Shown piece by piece: positions 1-8,281 of a stretch of 64,000 nt of DNA. Location: NCBI GenBank assembly GCA_017303395.1, contig JAFLBN010000001.1, positions 372,001 to 436,000 on the forward strand, read 5' to 3'. The notes under the pieces are model-generated. The model saw nothing but the letters and a program-made list of their open reading frames with translations, had not been told where the DNA came from and did no database searches. The position numbers and the translations under genes are program-made. The first letter of the stretch is position 1, and each line of letters opens with the position of its first letter. This DNA comes from Chitinophagales bacterium. Lineage in GTDB: Bacteria; Bacteroidota; Bacteroidia; Chitinophagales; Chitinophagaceae.

Positions 1-59
1 TTTATCAGCATTACTCCACTCAACACCCTAAGTTCGCCAAAAACCAAGATCAAACAAAA

Positions 60-83
60 AAGGCTTACGTTTCCGTAAGCCTT
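60..83 (-). terminator. Original tRNA-Asn terminator, left flank
   Basis: A perfect 10-bp stem (AAGGCTTACG/CGTAAGCCTT) with a TTTC loop is followed on the minus strand by a T-rich run (the A run at 55-61). It lies just beyond the left att repeat, where the terminator of the uninterrupted minus-strand tRNA-Asn gene would lie. I infer it belonged to the tRNA before the element inserted. Bases 1-54 show nothing recognisable. Confidence 0.7.
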
Positions 84-93
84 CTGTTCTTTC

Positions 94-141
94 GCTCCCC
101 CTTCAGGACTTGAACCTGAGACCCCCTGATTAACAGTCAGG
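94..141 (-). repeat. attL: 48-bp copy of tRNA-Asn 3' end
   Basis: These 48 bases are identical to 31858-31905, the 3' part of the intact tRNA-Asn gene (anticodon loop, variable loop, T arm and acceptor 3' strand). The copy has no 5' half, so it is a tRNA fragment and not a gene. A direct repeat of a tRNA 3' end beside an integrase gene is the classic left attachment site of a tyrosine-recombinase element. Confidence 0.93.
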
Positions 142-241
142 GGTTTTTGGTTTGAAACAGTAAGCATCATTTTTTAAATGCCTGCCAGTAAAGGATTATG
201 GGCTATGTTGACTTTACATGAATCAACTTGAAACCATATAT

Positions 242-264
242 TTCGTGCAAATGTCGTGCAAATT
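242..264 (+). repeat. Tandem TCGTGCAAAT motifs, likely integrase arm sites (left)
   Basis: Two copies of TCGTGCAAAT lie in tandem with 11-bp spacing, directly upstream of the integrase start at 282. The same 23-base arrangement, with three mismatches, occurs near the other end at 31791-31813. Direct repeats shared by both ends next to an integrase gene are what arm-type binding sites look like. This is inference from position and symmetry only. Their place in the integrase promoter would also allow autoregulation. Confidence 0.6.
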
Positions 265-281
265 TTCTGTACCTTTAAAAC

Positions 282-1523
282 ATGAATATCAATGTTGCTT
301 TAGCTATTGCAAGCTATGTGAGAAAGGACGGAACTGCCGCAATTGTTATTCGGGTAAGCAAAGGAAAGCAGACCCGTGACCTACCCACCCGGTATACAAT
401 TCCTGTCAATCAGTGGAACGACAAAAAGCGTCAGGTTAAAGGCACCTATACTGGTGTTAGCTCGGTGACGCAACTTAACAATCAACTTAAAGTAGATTTG
501 AAGGTTGTGAATGATAATCTGCTGGCCCTGGAACAGGCAGGTATGGTAGAGGCAATCCCCTTCCCGGAACTTGTGAAGCGGCTTTCTAGTTTGGAAAAGG
601 AGTATTGCTTCTTTGCCTTTGCTGATGCTGTGATTATTGCGTTAAAAGAAGCAAAAAGAATTGGTACCATGAACGCATATTCTGACGCGGTAAAAGCGGT
701 TGAAAATTTTCACGGGTCAAGGTATCTACCATTGCAACAACTAAATTTTGATTTCCTCCAAAAAATGGAAACGGCACATTTAGCGAAGGGGAACGGCCTG
801 AATGGATTGGCAGCATATATGCGCTCGATCCGCGCAATATATAACCTTGCCATCAAATCGGGGAAAATAGAAGACAAATTCTATCCCTTCAAGAAATATA
901 CTATTAGGACTGAAAGGACACAGAAACGTGCAATTAGCTACGAACTATTGCAAGCAATCATGTCTGTTAAGCTCGAGCCAGGTCATATTTGCTTTGATGC
1001 ACGAAACAAATTCCTGATTAGCTATATGCTCTACGGGATGAATTTCTATGATATGGCGTTGCTTGAAAGAAAGAATCTGATTGATGGCCGCGTGCAGTAC
1101 CAACGCAATAAAACAAGCGCGCCATTCAACGTAAAAATTACGCCTGCATTGCAGGCGTTGCTTGATTTGTATATTAAGCCTGGTCAGAAGTCGATTTTTA
1201 ATGTGGTTAAGCGTAGCGATCCTATTTTACAAGATAAGGACATCAAAAATGCAAGGCGGCTTTTCAACGACCGTCTGAAAGACTTAGCGGAACTATGCGA
1301 GATTCAAACTAACTTGACAAGCTATGTAAGCAGGCACTCATTTGCTACTCACGCGAAACTGCATAAAATCCCCATCGAGGCAATCAGCGAAATGCTCGGA
1401 CATACAAGCATAAAGACAACGCAAATTTACCTTGACTCCTTACCGAGTGCAACCCTCGATGGCTACAACGACCTAATACTGAATTCCGGTTCAGATGTTG
1501 CAAAAGCTTCATCGGCATACTGA
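282..1523 (+). CDS. int: Tyrosine recombinase/integrase (Bacteroidota arm-binding type)
   Basis: This 413-residue site-specific recombinase should catalyse integration and excision of the element at tRNA-Asn. The N-terminal ~90 residues resemble the arm-DNA-binding domain of Bacteroidota integrases, followed by a SAM-like core-binding domain (about 105-205) and the catalytic domain (about 215-400). Visible catalytic motifs are the K region RNKTSAPF, the box-II motif SRHSFATH, and GHTSIKTTQIYLDSL with the tyrosine nucleophile. The first catalytic arginine, expected before the GMNF motif, is not obvious: the sequence reads LYGMNF. Many relatives vary here, so this may not mean loss of activity. 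The gene lies 140 bp from attL and converges on the ubiquitin-like operon. Confidence 0.9.
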   Translation: MNINVALAIASYVRKDGTAAIVIRVSKGKQTRDLPTRYTIPVNQWNDKKRQVKGTYTGVSSVTQLNNQLKVDLKVVNDNLLALEQAGMVEAIPFPELVKRLSSLEKEYCFFAFADAVIIALKEAKRIGTMNAYSDAVKAVENFHGSRYLPLQQLNFDFLQKMETAHLAKGNGLNGLAAYMRSIRAIYNLAIKSGKIEDKFYPFKKYTIRTERTQKRAISYELLQAIMSVKLEPGHICFDARNKFLISYMLYGMNFYDMALLERKNLIDGRVQYQRNKTSAPFNVKITPALQALLDLYIKPGQKSIFNVVKRSDPILQDKDIKNARRLFNDRLKDLAELCEIQTNLTSYVSRHSFATHAKLHKIPIEAISEMLGHTSIKTTQIYLDSLPSATLDGYNDLILNSGSDVAKASSAY

Positions 1524-1537
1524 TATAAATATAGCTA

Positions 1538-1969
1538 TCATGCACTAGTATAATAGAACCACTTTTGCTCAATCCATTTTAAGAATCTTCTCCAGAAAGG
1601 CTTTTTCACACCTCTGTTTTTGCTCGAATAATATTCCTTGAGTTTCTTTTGTTCTCTCGCTCTTCCGTGCTTTATCTCTTTATCTGTCCAAGAGTATGAC
1701 CATTCAATTTTACCGTCCCTAATCCAGTAGTGCGTTCTACATGGCAGTTGCCAGTTGCCAACTGAAGGGTAAAGGCTAGGTTTTCCAGCTTTCACCGATA
1801 ATGACCATTCGTGTGGGCCTAAAGGAGTAATGATTTTCGTTAGGCATCCACATGGGCAAAGATGGGCTGCCACTTTGAAGCGTTCAGAAACATACAGGAT
1901 ACCCTCATCAATACTTTTAGGGATTGATTCTACTTTTTCCAGGTTAACTTTAGAGGTCATTGTCGCCAA
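1538..1969 (-). CDS. DUF6527 protein, putative zinc-binding Ubl-system component
   Basis: A 143-residue protein with the signature of DUF6527: CPCGC at 38-42 (C38, C40, C42), then GNWQLPC and RTHYWI (C77, H80). These residues likely form a zinc site. The C-terminus (about 97-143) is highly basic and aromatic. The start codon overlaps the end of the E1 gene by 20 bases, so the two are probably translationally coupled. DUF6527 genes are recurrently found beside ThiF/E1 and multiubiquitin-type genes; their biochemical role is, to my knowledge, unassigned. No recognisable E2 exists here, so this protein is the best candidate for a conjugation, transfer or deconjugation role, but that is inference. 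Confidence 0.82.
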   Translation of the reverse strand: MATMTSKVNLEKVESIPKSIDEGILYVSERFKVAAHLCPCGCLTKIITPLGPHEWSLSVKAGKPSLYPSVGNWQLPCRTHYWIRDGKIEWSYSWTDKEIKHGRAREQKKLKEYYSSKNRGVKKPFWRRFLKWIEQKWFYYTSA

Positions 1970-3143
1970 TATTTTTGCTATCGCTTATGTCGAATAGCAT
2001 ATTAAAATAATTGCCTTTATCCGAATAAAACCCTCGTGTTTGCTTGTATCTAAGTACCGCTAAACTAGCATTGATAGCATTAAGTTCAGCAATTTGAATA
2101 TTTGTCCTGTAGACATCGTCTGGATAGTCTGCCATCGGTGCAAGTTTCTTTTCAGCAATTTCAGCGGCGTGCTCGGTGGGATAATATGTTGTTCTAATCA
2201 TTCCTCCGATCATACCATTGTCCCGCTGAAGTCCCATGCCAACGTCAATAAAAGGAATCCCCCTTTCAATTAGTAGTTTGATTATTCCTGCTCTAGATGA
2301 ACCTTTGTCAACGCAGACAAAAGCAAAGGATACGCCCTGTAAATCATCTATACATGTCTCATCAATAAACTTTGGCGTTAGAATTACATTGTACCGGAAA
2401 TTGTCATAGCGACTTTGATATACTTCAGCCTTTTGTTTTCCGAAGTCAGCTTCCGATAGTGCTCCGGGTGATCTAAAGGCATTATGTACATGATATTGAT
2501 CATGGTCAAAGCCTCTTATTTCCTTCACTGGTGACTTTACGAGGAAATCCAGAACAAAGGAGCCAGTGCCACCTAAACCTATTATTGCGATCACGTCTTC
2601 ATTCAGCTTAGCAGATAGGTCGCCAATCTCTGCTCTGCTCGTTAGGGTATCATATATTTTAAAAACGGAATTCCCTGCGCATTCATATTCTCGAAAAGTG
2701 TATGGTGTGCTTTCAGGAAATTTCGTCATCGCTGGTCCCGAAAACAACGCAACGTAGTTCTCAATTTTATCAAAATGATCTGCATACGCGCCAGTAGCTG
2801 TAGGTTTATTTGAAAATGATCGCTCAACGGTTAGGTCCGAAGAGGCTAATGTAATAGTCATTTCACCGCCACCAAGATTGGCAATCCTTTGTCCATTCAT
2901 TTCATGCGGATGCGAACCACAGAAAAATATTTGGTGGTCTACTTGACTGACGCGGTGCCTATCAATTCGGTTTAGTTTGGAGACAATGGCACCTGTTTTG
3001 AGATTCCCCTCACTATCTAAGTAGGGGATATCTCTTACTACCAGGTGCTCACTATCTATTGCAATAGCATAGCCTTTTTCTAACAGACGCTTGAGGTCAT
3101 CATTATGATTGACCAGTTGGTGTAACTGTGAATTCCATTCCAT
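1950..3143 (-). CDS. ThiF/E1-like ubiquitin-activating enzyme
   Basis: A 397-residue protein. Residues ~183-345 form a ThiF/E1 adenylation domain: ATP loop GLGGTG at 189-194, FDHD at 212-215, HNAFR at 220-224 (Asn221, Arg224), FGKQKA at 234-239 and CVD at 277-279. This should adenylate the C-terminus of the ubiquitin-like protein encoded just upstream. Residues 1-180 are a separate N-terminal region I cannot assign firmly (possibly the DUF6791 type often fused to ThiF) and contain C75 and C155 and an HPH motif. There is no cysteine after C277, so the usual E1 thioester cysteine downstream of the adenylation site is missing. The start at 3143 overlaps the modifier gene by 41 bases, indicating coupled translation. 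Confidence 0.88.
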   Translation of the reverse strand: MEWNSQLHQLVNHNDDLKRLLEKGYAIAIDSEHLVVRDIPYLDSEGNLKTGAIVSKLNRIDRHRVSQVDHQIFFCGSHPHEMNGQRIANLGGGEMTITLASSDLTVERSFSNKPTATGAYADHFDKIENYVALFSGPAMTKFPESTPYTFREYECAGNSVFKIYDTLTSRAEIGDLSAKLNEDVIAIIGLGGTGSFVLDFLVKSPVKEIRGFDHDQYHVHNAFRSPGALSEADFGKQKAEVYQSRYDNFRYNVILTPKFIDETCIDDLQGVSFAFVCVDKGSSRAGIIKLLIERGIPFIDVGMGLQRDNGMIGGMIRTTYYPTEHAAEIAEKKLAPMADYPDDVYRTNIQIAELNAINASLAVLRYKQTRGFYSDKGNYFNMLFDISDSKNIGDNDL

Positions 3144-3393
3144 CTTTTACTTTTACTTTTCCTCCGGGTGATAAAATTCCTTCAGGCTTGTTCCCTTGAC
3201 CTCGCACATACTTCACCGAATAGTTGCGTTCCGGGTGCTGCGGAAAATCAGGGAATGCCAGTGTAACAACTTCTTCGTAGGATATTTCATCCTTTTCTAC
3301 TTGTTCAGCAGAACTGTTGACGTAGATAGTTACTTTTTTCTTTTCTCGATCTTTACCTTGACTATTGTCATTAGGTTTTTGTGTTTGACTCAT
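3103..3393 (-). CDS. Single-domain multiubiquitin-family ubiquitin-like protein
   Basis: A 96-residue protein matching one repeat of the bacterial multiubiquitin family. A charged flexible N-terminus (1-19) precedes a beta-grasp-like domain (about 20-96) with a VTIYVN strand, ISYEEVVTLAF, ERNYSVKYVRG and a final strand EFTVTPTGQS. Most relatives carry tandem copies; here there is only one. The protein ends in TGQS and not in a di-glycine, so either the last residues are trimmed, the tail is activated as it stands, or it is not conjugated. It lies between DUF2188 (10 bases upstream) and the E1 (overlapping), which makes it the presumed substrate of that E1. Confidence 0.85.
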   Translation of the reverse strand: MSQTQKPNDNSQGKDREKKKVTIYVNSSAEQVEKDEISYEEVVTLAFPDFPQHPERNYSVKYVRGQGNKPEGILSPGGKVKVKDGMEFTVTPTGQS

Positions 3394-3403
3394 ATATTTG
3401 GTT

Positions 3404-3646
3404 TTAATGTTTGCTGTCTTTAGGCGGGTTTGGGTCGTTGCCAGGCTTTACGGTATCACTATCTCTGATTTTTCCATTAAGTCCATGTATCCTGACCTCG
3501 CCTCCGCCTGAATTCGCCGAAAATTGCTTTGCCATCTTTTCAGCGTCCTTTTGTGTGTCAGCGTGACCACTGGATTTGCTACCTCCCTCTTTTGTTACGC
3601 GCCAGTTCCCCTTTTCTTTATCTTTTGAAACATGATAGTTTGCCAT
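3404..3646 (-). CDS. DUF2188 family small protein
   Basis: An 80-residue protein with the DUF2188 pattern: a conserved NWRVTKEG strand, a SSGHADTQKDAEKMAKQ helix and a GGGEVRIHGLNGKIRDSDT C-terminal motif. Its function is unknown. It is the first gene of the four-gene minus-strand operon, ten bases upstream of the ubiquitin-like gene, and is headed by a TATATTTG promoter box. It may be a substrate, regulator or accessory of the Ubl system, or an unrelated passenger; the sequence does not decide. Confidence 0.8.
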   Translation of the reverse strand: MANYHVSKDKEKGNWRVTKEGGSKSSGHADTQKDAEKMAKQFSANSGGGEVRIHGLNGKIRDSDTVKPGNDPNPPKDSKH

Positions 3647-3676
3647 TACGTATGTGTTTAATTGTTAATAATATTG

Positions 3677-3782
3677 CAAATATAGCACTGCTTAATTTAT
3701 CAAGCAAATATTTAGCAAACTTTTTTTTAACAAGCATAAAACAAGCAATACTTGCTTATTTTAGCGTTGTGAACTACCTTTG
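3677..3782. promoter_or_regulatory. Divergent promoters with shared CAAGCA operator cluster
   Basis: The 150-base gap between the DUF2188 and XRE genes carries promoters facing both ways. On plus, TACCTTTG (3775-3782) lies 14 bases before the XRE ATG, with a TTG at 3752-3754 as the -33 element. On minus, TATATTTG (3684-3677) heads the Ubl operon, with a TTG at 3707-3705 as its -33. CAAGCA occurs at 3701, 3731 and 3742, and the last copy belongs to a perfect palindrome, AAGCAATACTTGCTT (3743-3757). Both -33 elements fall inside copies of the motif, so one repressor, most likely the adjacent XRE protein, could silence both directions. Confidence 0.65.
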
Positions 3783-3796
3783 TATAAACAAATCGT

Positions 3797-4150
3797 ATGT
3801 CATTAGGTAAAAAATTGAAGGATGCCCGAGAGCATTTGCTAATGACTTTGAGGCAAGTTGAAGACGCTACGGGCATATCAAACGCGTATTTAAGTCAGCT
3901 CGAGAATGATAAGATTCAAAAGCCATCTGCAAACATTCTTTATAAGCTAGCGACTATTTACAAGGTAAATCTGAATGCTTTGTTGGCTGCCGCTGGTATC
4001 ATTCAAGATGCTACAAATTCTGTCGGTGTGTCGGAGGAAGATAAGATATTAAGTAATATTGCATTTTATGCTGAAAACTTAAGTAACGAAGAAAAGAATG
4101 AAGTACTTGAGTATATAAAGTTCCTACGTCACAAAAAGAAGAATGCTTGA
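3797..4150 (+). CDS. XRE-family transcriptional regulator (ImmR-like)
   Basis: A 117-residue protein with an N-terminal helix-turn-helix of the XRE/Cro-CI type (about 4-62; LRQVEDATGISNAYLSQLE is the recognition region). The short C-terminal tail may mediate dimerisation. Its stop overlaps the start of the ImmA-type protease gene by 8 bases. In ICEBs1 and many phages an ImmR-like repressor is inactivated by its ImmA partner after DNA damage; the same arrangement here is inferred from gene order. The likely targets are its own promoter and that of the divergent Ubl operon, given the CAAGCA palindrome over the -33 boxes. Confidence 0.9.
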   Translation: MSLGKKLKDAREHLLMTLRQVEDATGISNAYLSQLENDKIQKPSANILYKLATIYKVNLNALLAAAGIIQDATNSVGVSEEDKILSNIAFYAENLSNEEKNEVLEYIKFLRHKKKNA

Positions 4151-5045
4151 CACCTACACTAGGCTACAAATAGAAAAAGTTGCTTTTGAACTGCTGAAAT
4201 CTAGCAAGGCGCTGGACAGATATCCAACGCCTGTAGATGATATTGTTGCTCATGCTGAATTGCTTGTTGAAATGGGGGTAGACCTTTCGAAGATTGAAAC
4301 TTCATTCTTCAAAAAACTGTCTATTGATTTTACAAAGATAATGACCAAGGTTCGAGGCATTCTTGATCGTAAGGAAAAAACAATTTATTTAGACCTTAGT
4401 CAGCCGCACAGCAGAAGAAATTTCGTCAAACTACATGAAGCTGGTCATCACCTTCTACCCTGGCAAAAAGCAATATTCGATTGTGTAGATACAGACCAAA
4501 CTTTATCTCATGAAGTTAATGAGCAGTTCGAAGAAGAGGCAAACTATTTTGCATCAACGGTACTATTCCAGCATGATCGATTCCAAGACCAAGTAGCTAA
4601 GTTGGATTTAAGTATTGGAGCTACTCTTACATTAGCCAAAACATTTGGAGCATCAAATCATGCGACAATGAGGAAGTTTGTCGAAACTTCCAACAAGCGC
4701 TGTGCATTGTTAGTGCTTGAGAAGCATGAATTAGCAGGTAGGACTCCGCTTTATAAAGCTCGTGATTATTTTCAGTCAGATAAGTTTTCAGCTTCATTTG
4801 GGAATGTGGCTTGGCCTGAACAATTTGGATATAACTGGGAGTTTGTGAAAGATTACTATCATGGTAGACGAATGAAGGTTGATGGTAGCATTACATTAAC
4901 TACTGATTCTGGGGAAGAAGTTTTTGAGTACCATTTCTTCAATACAACATATAACGGCTTTGTCCTTATTTTCCCATTAAAGGAAAATAAAAAATCAAAA
5001 AAAATAACCTACGTAACCGGGGTTGCAAAGAAAACAAAGTTGTAA
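4143..5045 (+). CDS. ImmA/IrrE family metallopeptidase
   Basis: A 300-residue zinc peptidase with the HExxH motif in LHEAGHHLLPW (about residues 98-108) and the downstream acidic helix FEEEANYFASTVLF that supplies the third metal ligand. The family (ImmA, IrrE, PprI) cleaves XRE-type or DdrO-type repressors on damage or stress. The C-terminal half (about 170-300) is an additional domain of unknown role. The gene overlaps the regulator gene, so the two form a regulator-antirepressor pair. It converges on dnaE2 with no intergenic space (5045/5046), joining the regulatory module to the mutagenesis block. Confidence 0.9.
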   Translation: MLDTYTRLQIEKVAFELLKSSKALDRYPTPVDDIVAHAELLVEMGVDLSKIETSFFKKLSIDFTKIMTKVRGILDRKEKTIYLDLSQPHSRRNFVKLHEAGHHLLPWQKAIFDCVDTDQTLSHEVNEQFEEEANYFASTVLFQHDRFQDQVAKLDLSIGATLTLAKTFGASNHATMRKFVETSNKRCALLVLEKHELAGRTPLYKARDYFQSDKFSASFGNVAWPEQFGYNWEFVKDYYHGRRMKVDGSITLTTDSGEEVFEYHFFNTTYNGFVLIFPLKENKKSKKITYVTGVAKKTKL

Positions 5046-8000
5046 CTATTTAAAATTACGGCCTTGCGGGAATATCTCACCCTGATAGGTTGGTTTTGCC
5101 TGCTGTGGCTTCCGTTCATCAACAAATGTCCCATCGTTGTTATCCGCACCGGATAACGTCTGTAATTGCCGGTAATTGTTTTCTGCTTCGCCAAGCTGTT
5201 TCAGCATTTTCGACATATCGTGGCATTTGCTCACGATCACGTGCGTGACTTCCCCTTCTCTTTGCAATTTCCCTTCGACCATTAAGAAGGTTGCACGTAA
5301 TATCTCCTTGCGGTAGGTTTCAAAGAGGCTTGCCCAAACCACGAGGTTTGCAAATCCCGTTTCATCTTCGATGGTAATAAAACACACACCTGCTGCTGTG
5401 CCTGGGCGCTGGCGTACAAGTACTAGCCCTGATACCTTTACCCATGTACCATCTTTGCAATCAGCCAACCCAGCGGTGGTCAAAATATTAAGCTGTGTCA
5501 TTTTCTCACGGACGAACGCGACAGGGTGCTTTTTGAGCGATAGCGACATACTGCCGTAGTCATGCACTACATGCTCGGAAAGCGTCATGGCTGGAAGTGT
5601 AACACCCGTTTCTGCCACGCTTTCGGAGCTTTGCCCGGTATAGATGCCATTGGGTCTATCAGCCAGGGCAGACACTTCCCAAATTGCCTGCCTGCGGTCA
5701 AGCCCGATAGACCGGAAGGCATCGGCATCAGCCAGCCTTTCAATGGCTGCTATTGAGACACCAACGTCCATTAATTCTGTAATTCTGGTGAAGGGTTTAT
5801 GCCTGCCAGCGACAAGAACCGTCATATCATCTTCGCGCAGACCTTTCACCTGTCTGAAGCCGAGCCGCATGGATTTGTATTTGCCGACTTGTTCTTCAAG
5901 GGTGTTATCCCAAAAGGAATGATTGATGTCCACGGGGCGAAGTTCGACACCGTGTTTGCGTGCGTCACTCACAAGTTGGGCAGGTTGATAAAAGCCCATT
6001 GGTTGACTATTGAGAAGCCCCGCACAAAAGATGTCTGGATAATAGCATTTGATCCAACAGGACACATACACAAGCAAAGCAAAGCTGGCAGCATGGCTTT
6101 CAGGAAAACCATATGCACCAAAGCCTTCAAGCTGGCGCATGATGCGGGTTGCAAAGTCATGTGTATAGCCTCGTTCAAGCATACCTTCAATCAAACGCCT
6201 TTCAAACTGGTTCACTGTGCCTTTCATTTTGAAAGTTGCCATACTGCGGCGCAACTCGTCTGCCTCAGCGGGTGTAAAGCCTGCTGCAACAATCGCAATC
6301 TTCATCACCTGTTCCTGAAACAACGGCACACCTAAAGTCCGTCCTAAAATTTCTTCAAGGTCTTTAGATGGATAGGTTACTGGTTCTTCGCCATTGCGCC
6401 TGCGCAAATAGGGATGCACCATGTCACCCTGAATAGGGCCAGGACGCACAATAGCAACCTCGATTACGAGGTCATAGAAGTTCTTGGGTTTCAGGCGTGG
6501 CAGCATGGATTGCTGTGCCCTGCTCTCAATCTGAAACACGCCAATAGTATCGGCATGTCCTACCATTTCATAAACGGCGGGATCATCCTGCGGGATGTTC
6601 GCTAAGGTTAATGCTAATCCATAATGTTGTTTAGCCAGGTCGAAACATTTACGTATGCAGGTCAACATACCTAAAGCCAGCACGTCAATCTTAAGAAAGC
6701 CGAGCGCATCTATATCGTCTTTGTTCCATTCAATATTCGTGCGCTTTTCCATCCTTGCATTCAGGATGGGGCATAAATCCGTGATCTTGTCCTGCGTAAT
6801 GACAAAGCCACCTGTATGTTGTCCGAGCTGACGCGGAAAACCCATGAACTGCCTTGTCAATTCCAATACTTTGATAAGATGCTTGTCTTCGGGATTAAAC
6901 CCCTGATCGCTGATGCGATTACCTTCAAACCATTCGTCTGTAAATTCCCAGATAGATTTTGATAGTCGGTTAACGGCATCAACGGACATTCCCATTGCTT
7001 TAGCAACGTCTCGTATAGCTCCCTTCTGCCGTTGCATAGTAACGGTCGCTACAATCCCGGCGCGGTCACGTCCATACTTCTCATAGATATATTGAATAAC
7101 TTCTTCACGGCGTTCATGCTCAAAGTCCACGTCAATATCTGGCGGCTCGTTACGTGCTGATGATATAAAGCGTTCAAACAGCAAATCGAATTTAGTTGGG
7201 TCAACGGATGTGATGCCTAACACAAAGCAGATCGTTGAATTGGCAGCCGACCCCCTGCCTTGACAAAGGATGTCTTTCTCACGCGCGAAACGCACAATAT
7301 CATACACCGTTAGAAAGTACGGTGCGTAATCCATCTGCTTAATAAAGGCTAATTCATGATTGATGTTTGTAATTACCTTTTCAGGTAATGGTTCACCATA
7401 GTAATCTTTAGCGCCTTGCCAAGCCAGGTCAACAAGTTCATCATAGGGTGGCCTGCCGTTGGTGATTTCTTCGGGGTACACGTATTTGAGTTCACTCAAA
7501 GAAAATTGACAAGCTGAAGCAATCTCGGCTGTGCGTTCAATTGCATCAGGATATTGCATGAACAGCCTTTGCATCTCTTTTTCATTTTTGAGATACCGCT
7601 CGGCGTTTTGATGCAATCTGTAACCAGCATTATATATCGTGCATTTCTCACGCACACAAGTCACGATGTCCTGAAGCTCTCGGCGTTCAGGGATATGATA
7701 ATGCACATCATTGGTTGCAATGAGCGGAATGTCGAATTCATCTGATAAGTGCGAAAGGATGGATAAACGCTTTGCATCATTCGCCTGATACGTGCGCGAT
7801 GCACCTAAATAAACATGACTACCAAAATTCTGTTTGTACTCTCTAACAGCATTGATAAAATCACTTTCAAATTCAAACTCACTGTTAATGGTTACAGGCG
7901 GAACAATAATAAATTTCATCCCTGTTGCTGCTGCATATATATCAGCTTTATAGAGATCACACTTACCTTTTTCAGTGCGCAAGTTTCCTGTTGATAGCAA

Positions 8001-8270
8001 GCCTGAAAGCCTGGCATATGCGTCTTTATTGGTGGGGTAAGCAAGCAGACTAAACCCGTCAAGCAGGTCAAGGCGGCAACCTACTATCAGACGGATGCCT
8101 GCTTTCTTTGCAGCACTATGCGCACGAACAATACCAGCAAGCGTGTTGCGGTCTGTGATTGCGATATGAGTATAGCCTAGTTCTGCGGCATAACTCACCA
8201 GTTCTTCAGGATGCGATGCCCCGCGCAAAAAACTGAAATTTGATGTGACTTGTAATTCTGTGTAATGCAT
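5046..8270 (-). CDS. dnaE2: Error-prone DNA polymerase DnaE2
   Basis: A 1074-residue alpha subunit of the C-family DNA polymerase III, of the DnaE2/ImuC type that performs damage-tolerant synthesis with ImuA and ImuB. It shows an N-terminal PHP domain (SNFSFLRGASHPEELV), the palm motif with catalytic aspartates in PDIDVDFEHERREE (about 390-405), a helix-hairpin-helix and a C-terminal OB-fold region. The start was set at 8270 because conserved sequence begins at MHYTELQVTSNFSF and the stop of imuB is 11 bases upstream. It is the last gene of imuA-imuB-dnaE2. Carriage on a mobile element is notable. Confidence 0.95.
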   Translation of the reverse strand: MHYTELQVTSNFSFLRGASHPEELVSYAAELGYTHIAITDRNTLAGIVRAHSAAKKAGIRLIVGCRLDLLDGFSLLAYPTNKDAYARLSGLLSTGNLRTEKGKCDLYKADIYAAATGMKFIIVPPVTINSEFEFESDFINAVREYKQNFGSHVYLGASRTYQANDAKRLSILSHLSDEFDIPLIATNDVHYHIPERRELQDIVTCVREKCTIYNAGYRLHQNAERYLKNEKEMQRLFMQYPDAIERTAEIASACQFSLSELKYVYPEEITNGRPPYDELVDLAWQGAKDYYGEPLPEKVITNINHELAFIKQMDYAPYFLTVYDIVRFAREKDILCQGRGSAANSTICFVLGITSVDPTKFDLLFERFISSARNEPPDIDVDFEHERREEVIQYIYEKYGRDRAGIVATVTMQRQKGAIRDVAKAMGMSVDAVNRLSKSIWEFTDEWFEGNRISDQGFNPEDKHLIKVLELTRQFMGFPRQLGQHTGGFVITQDKITDLCPILNARMEKRTNIEWNKDDIDALGFLKIDVLALGMLTCIRKCFDLAKQHYGLALTLANIPQDDPAVYEMVGHADTIGVFQIESRAQQSMLPRLKPKNFYDLVIEVAIVRPGPIQGDMVHPYLRRRNGEEPVTYPSKDLEEILGRTLGVPLFQEQVMKIAIVAAGFTPAEADELRRSMATFKMKGTVNQFERRLIEGMLERGYTHDFATRIMRQLEGFGAYGFPESHAASFALLVYVSCWIKCYYPDIFCAGLLNSQPMGFYQPAQLVSDARKHGVELRPVDINHSFWDNTLEEQVGKYKSMRLGFRQVKGLREDDMTVLVAGRHKPFTRITELMDVGVSIAAIERLADADAFRSIGLDRRQAIWEVSALADRPNGIYTGQSSESVAETGVTLPAMTLSEHVVHDYGSMSLSLKKHPVAFVREKMTQLNILTTAGLADCKDGTWVKVSGLVLVRQRPGTAAGVCFITIEDETGFANLVVWASLFETYRKEILRATFLMVEGKLQREGEVTHVIVSKCHDMSKMLKQLGEAENNYRQLQTLSGADNNDGTFVDERKPQQAKPTYQGEIFPQGRNFK

Positions 8271-8281
8271 CTTATTTCGTT

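Noticed and set aside
1-93. Possible CRISPR or repeat array at the left edge
   Set aside because: Only the tRNA terminator hairpin is present; no repeat-spacer pattern occurs anywhere in the window.
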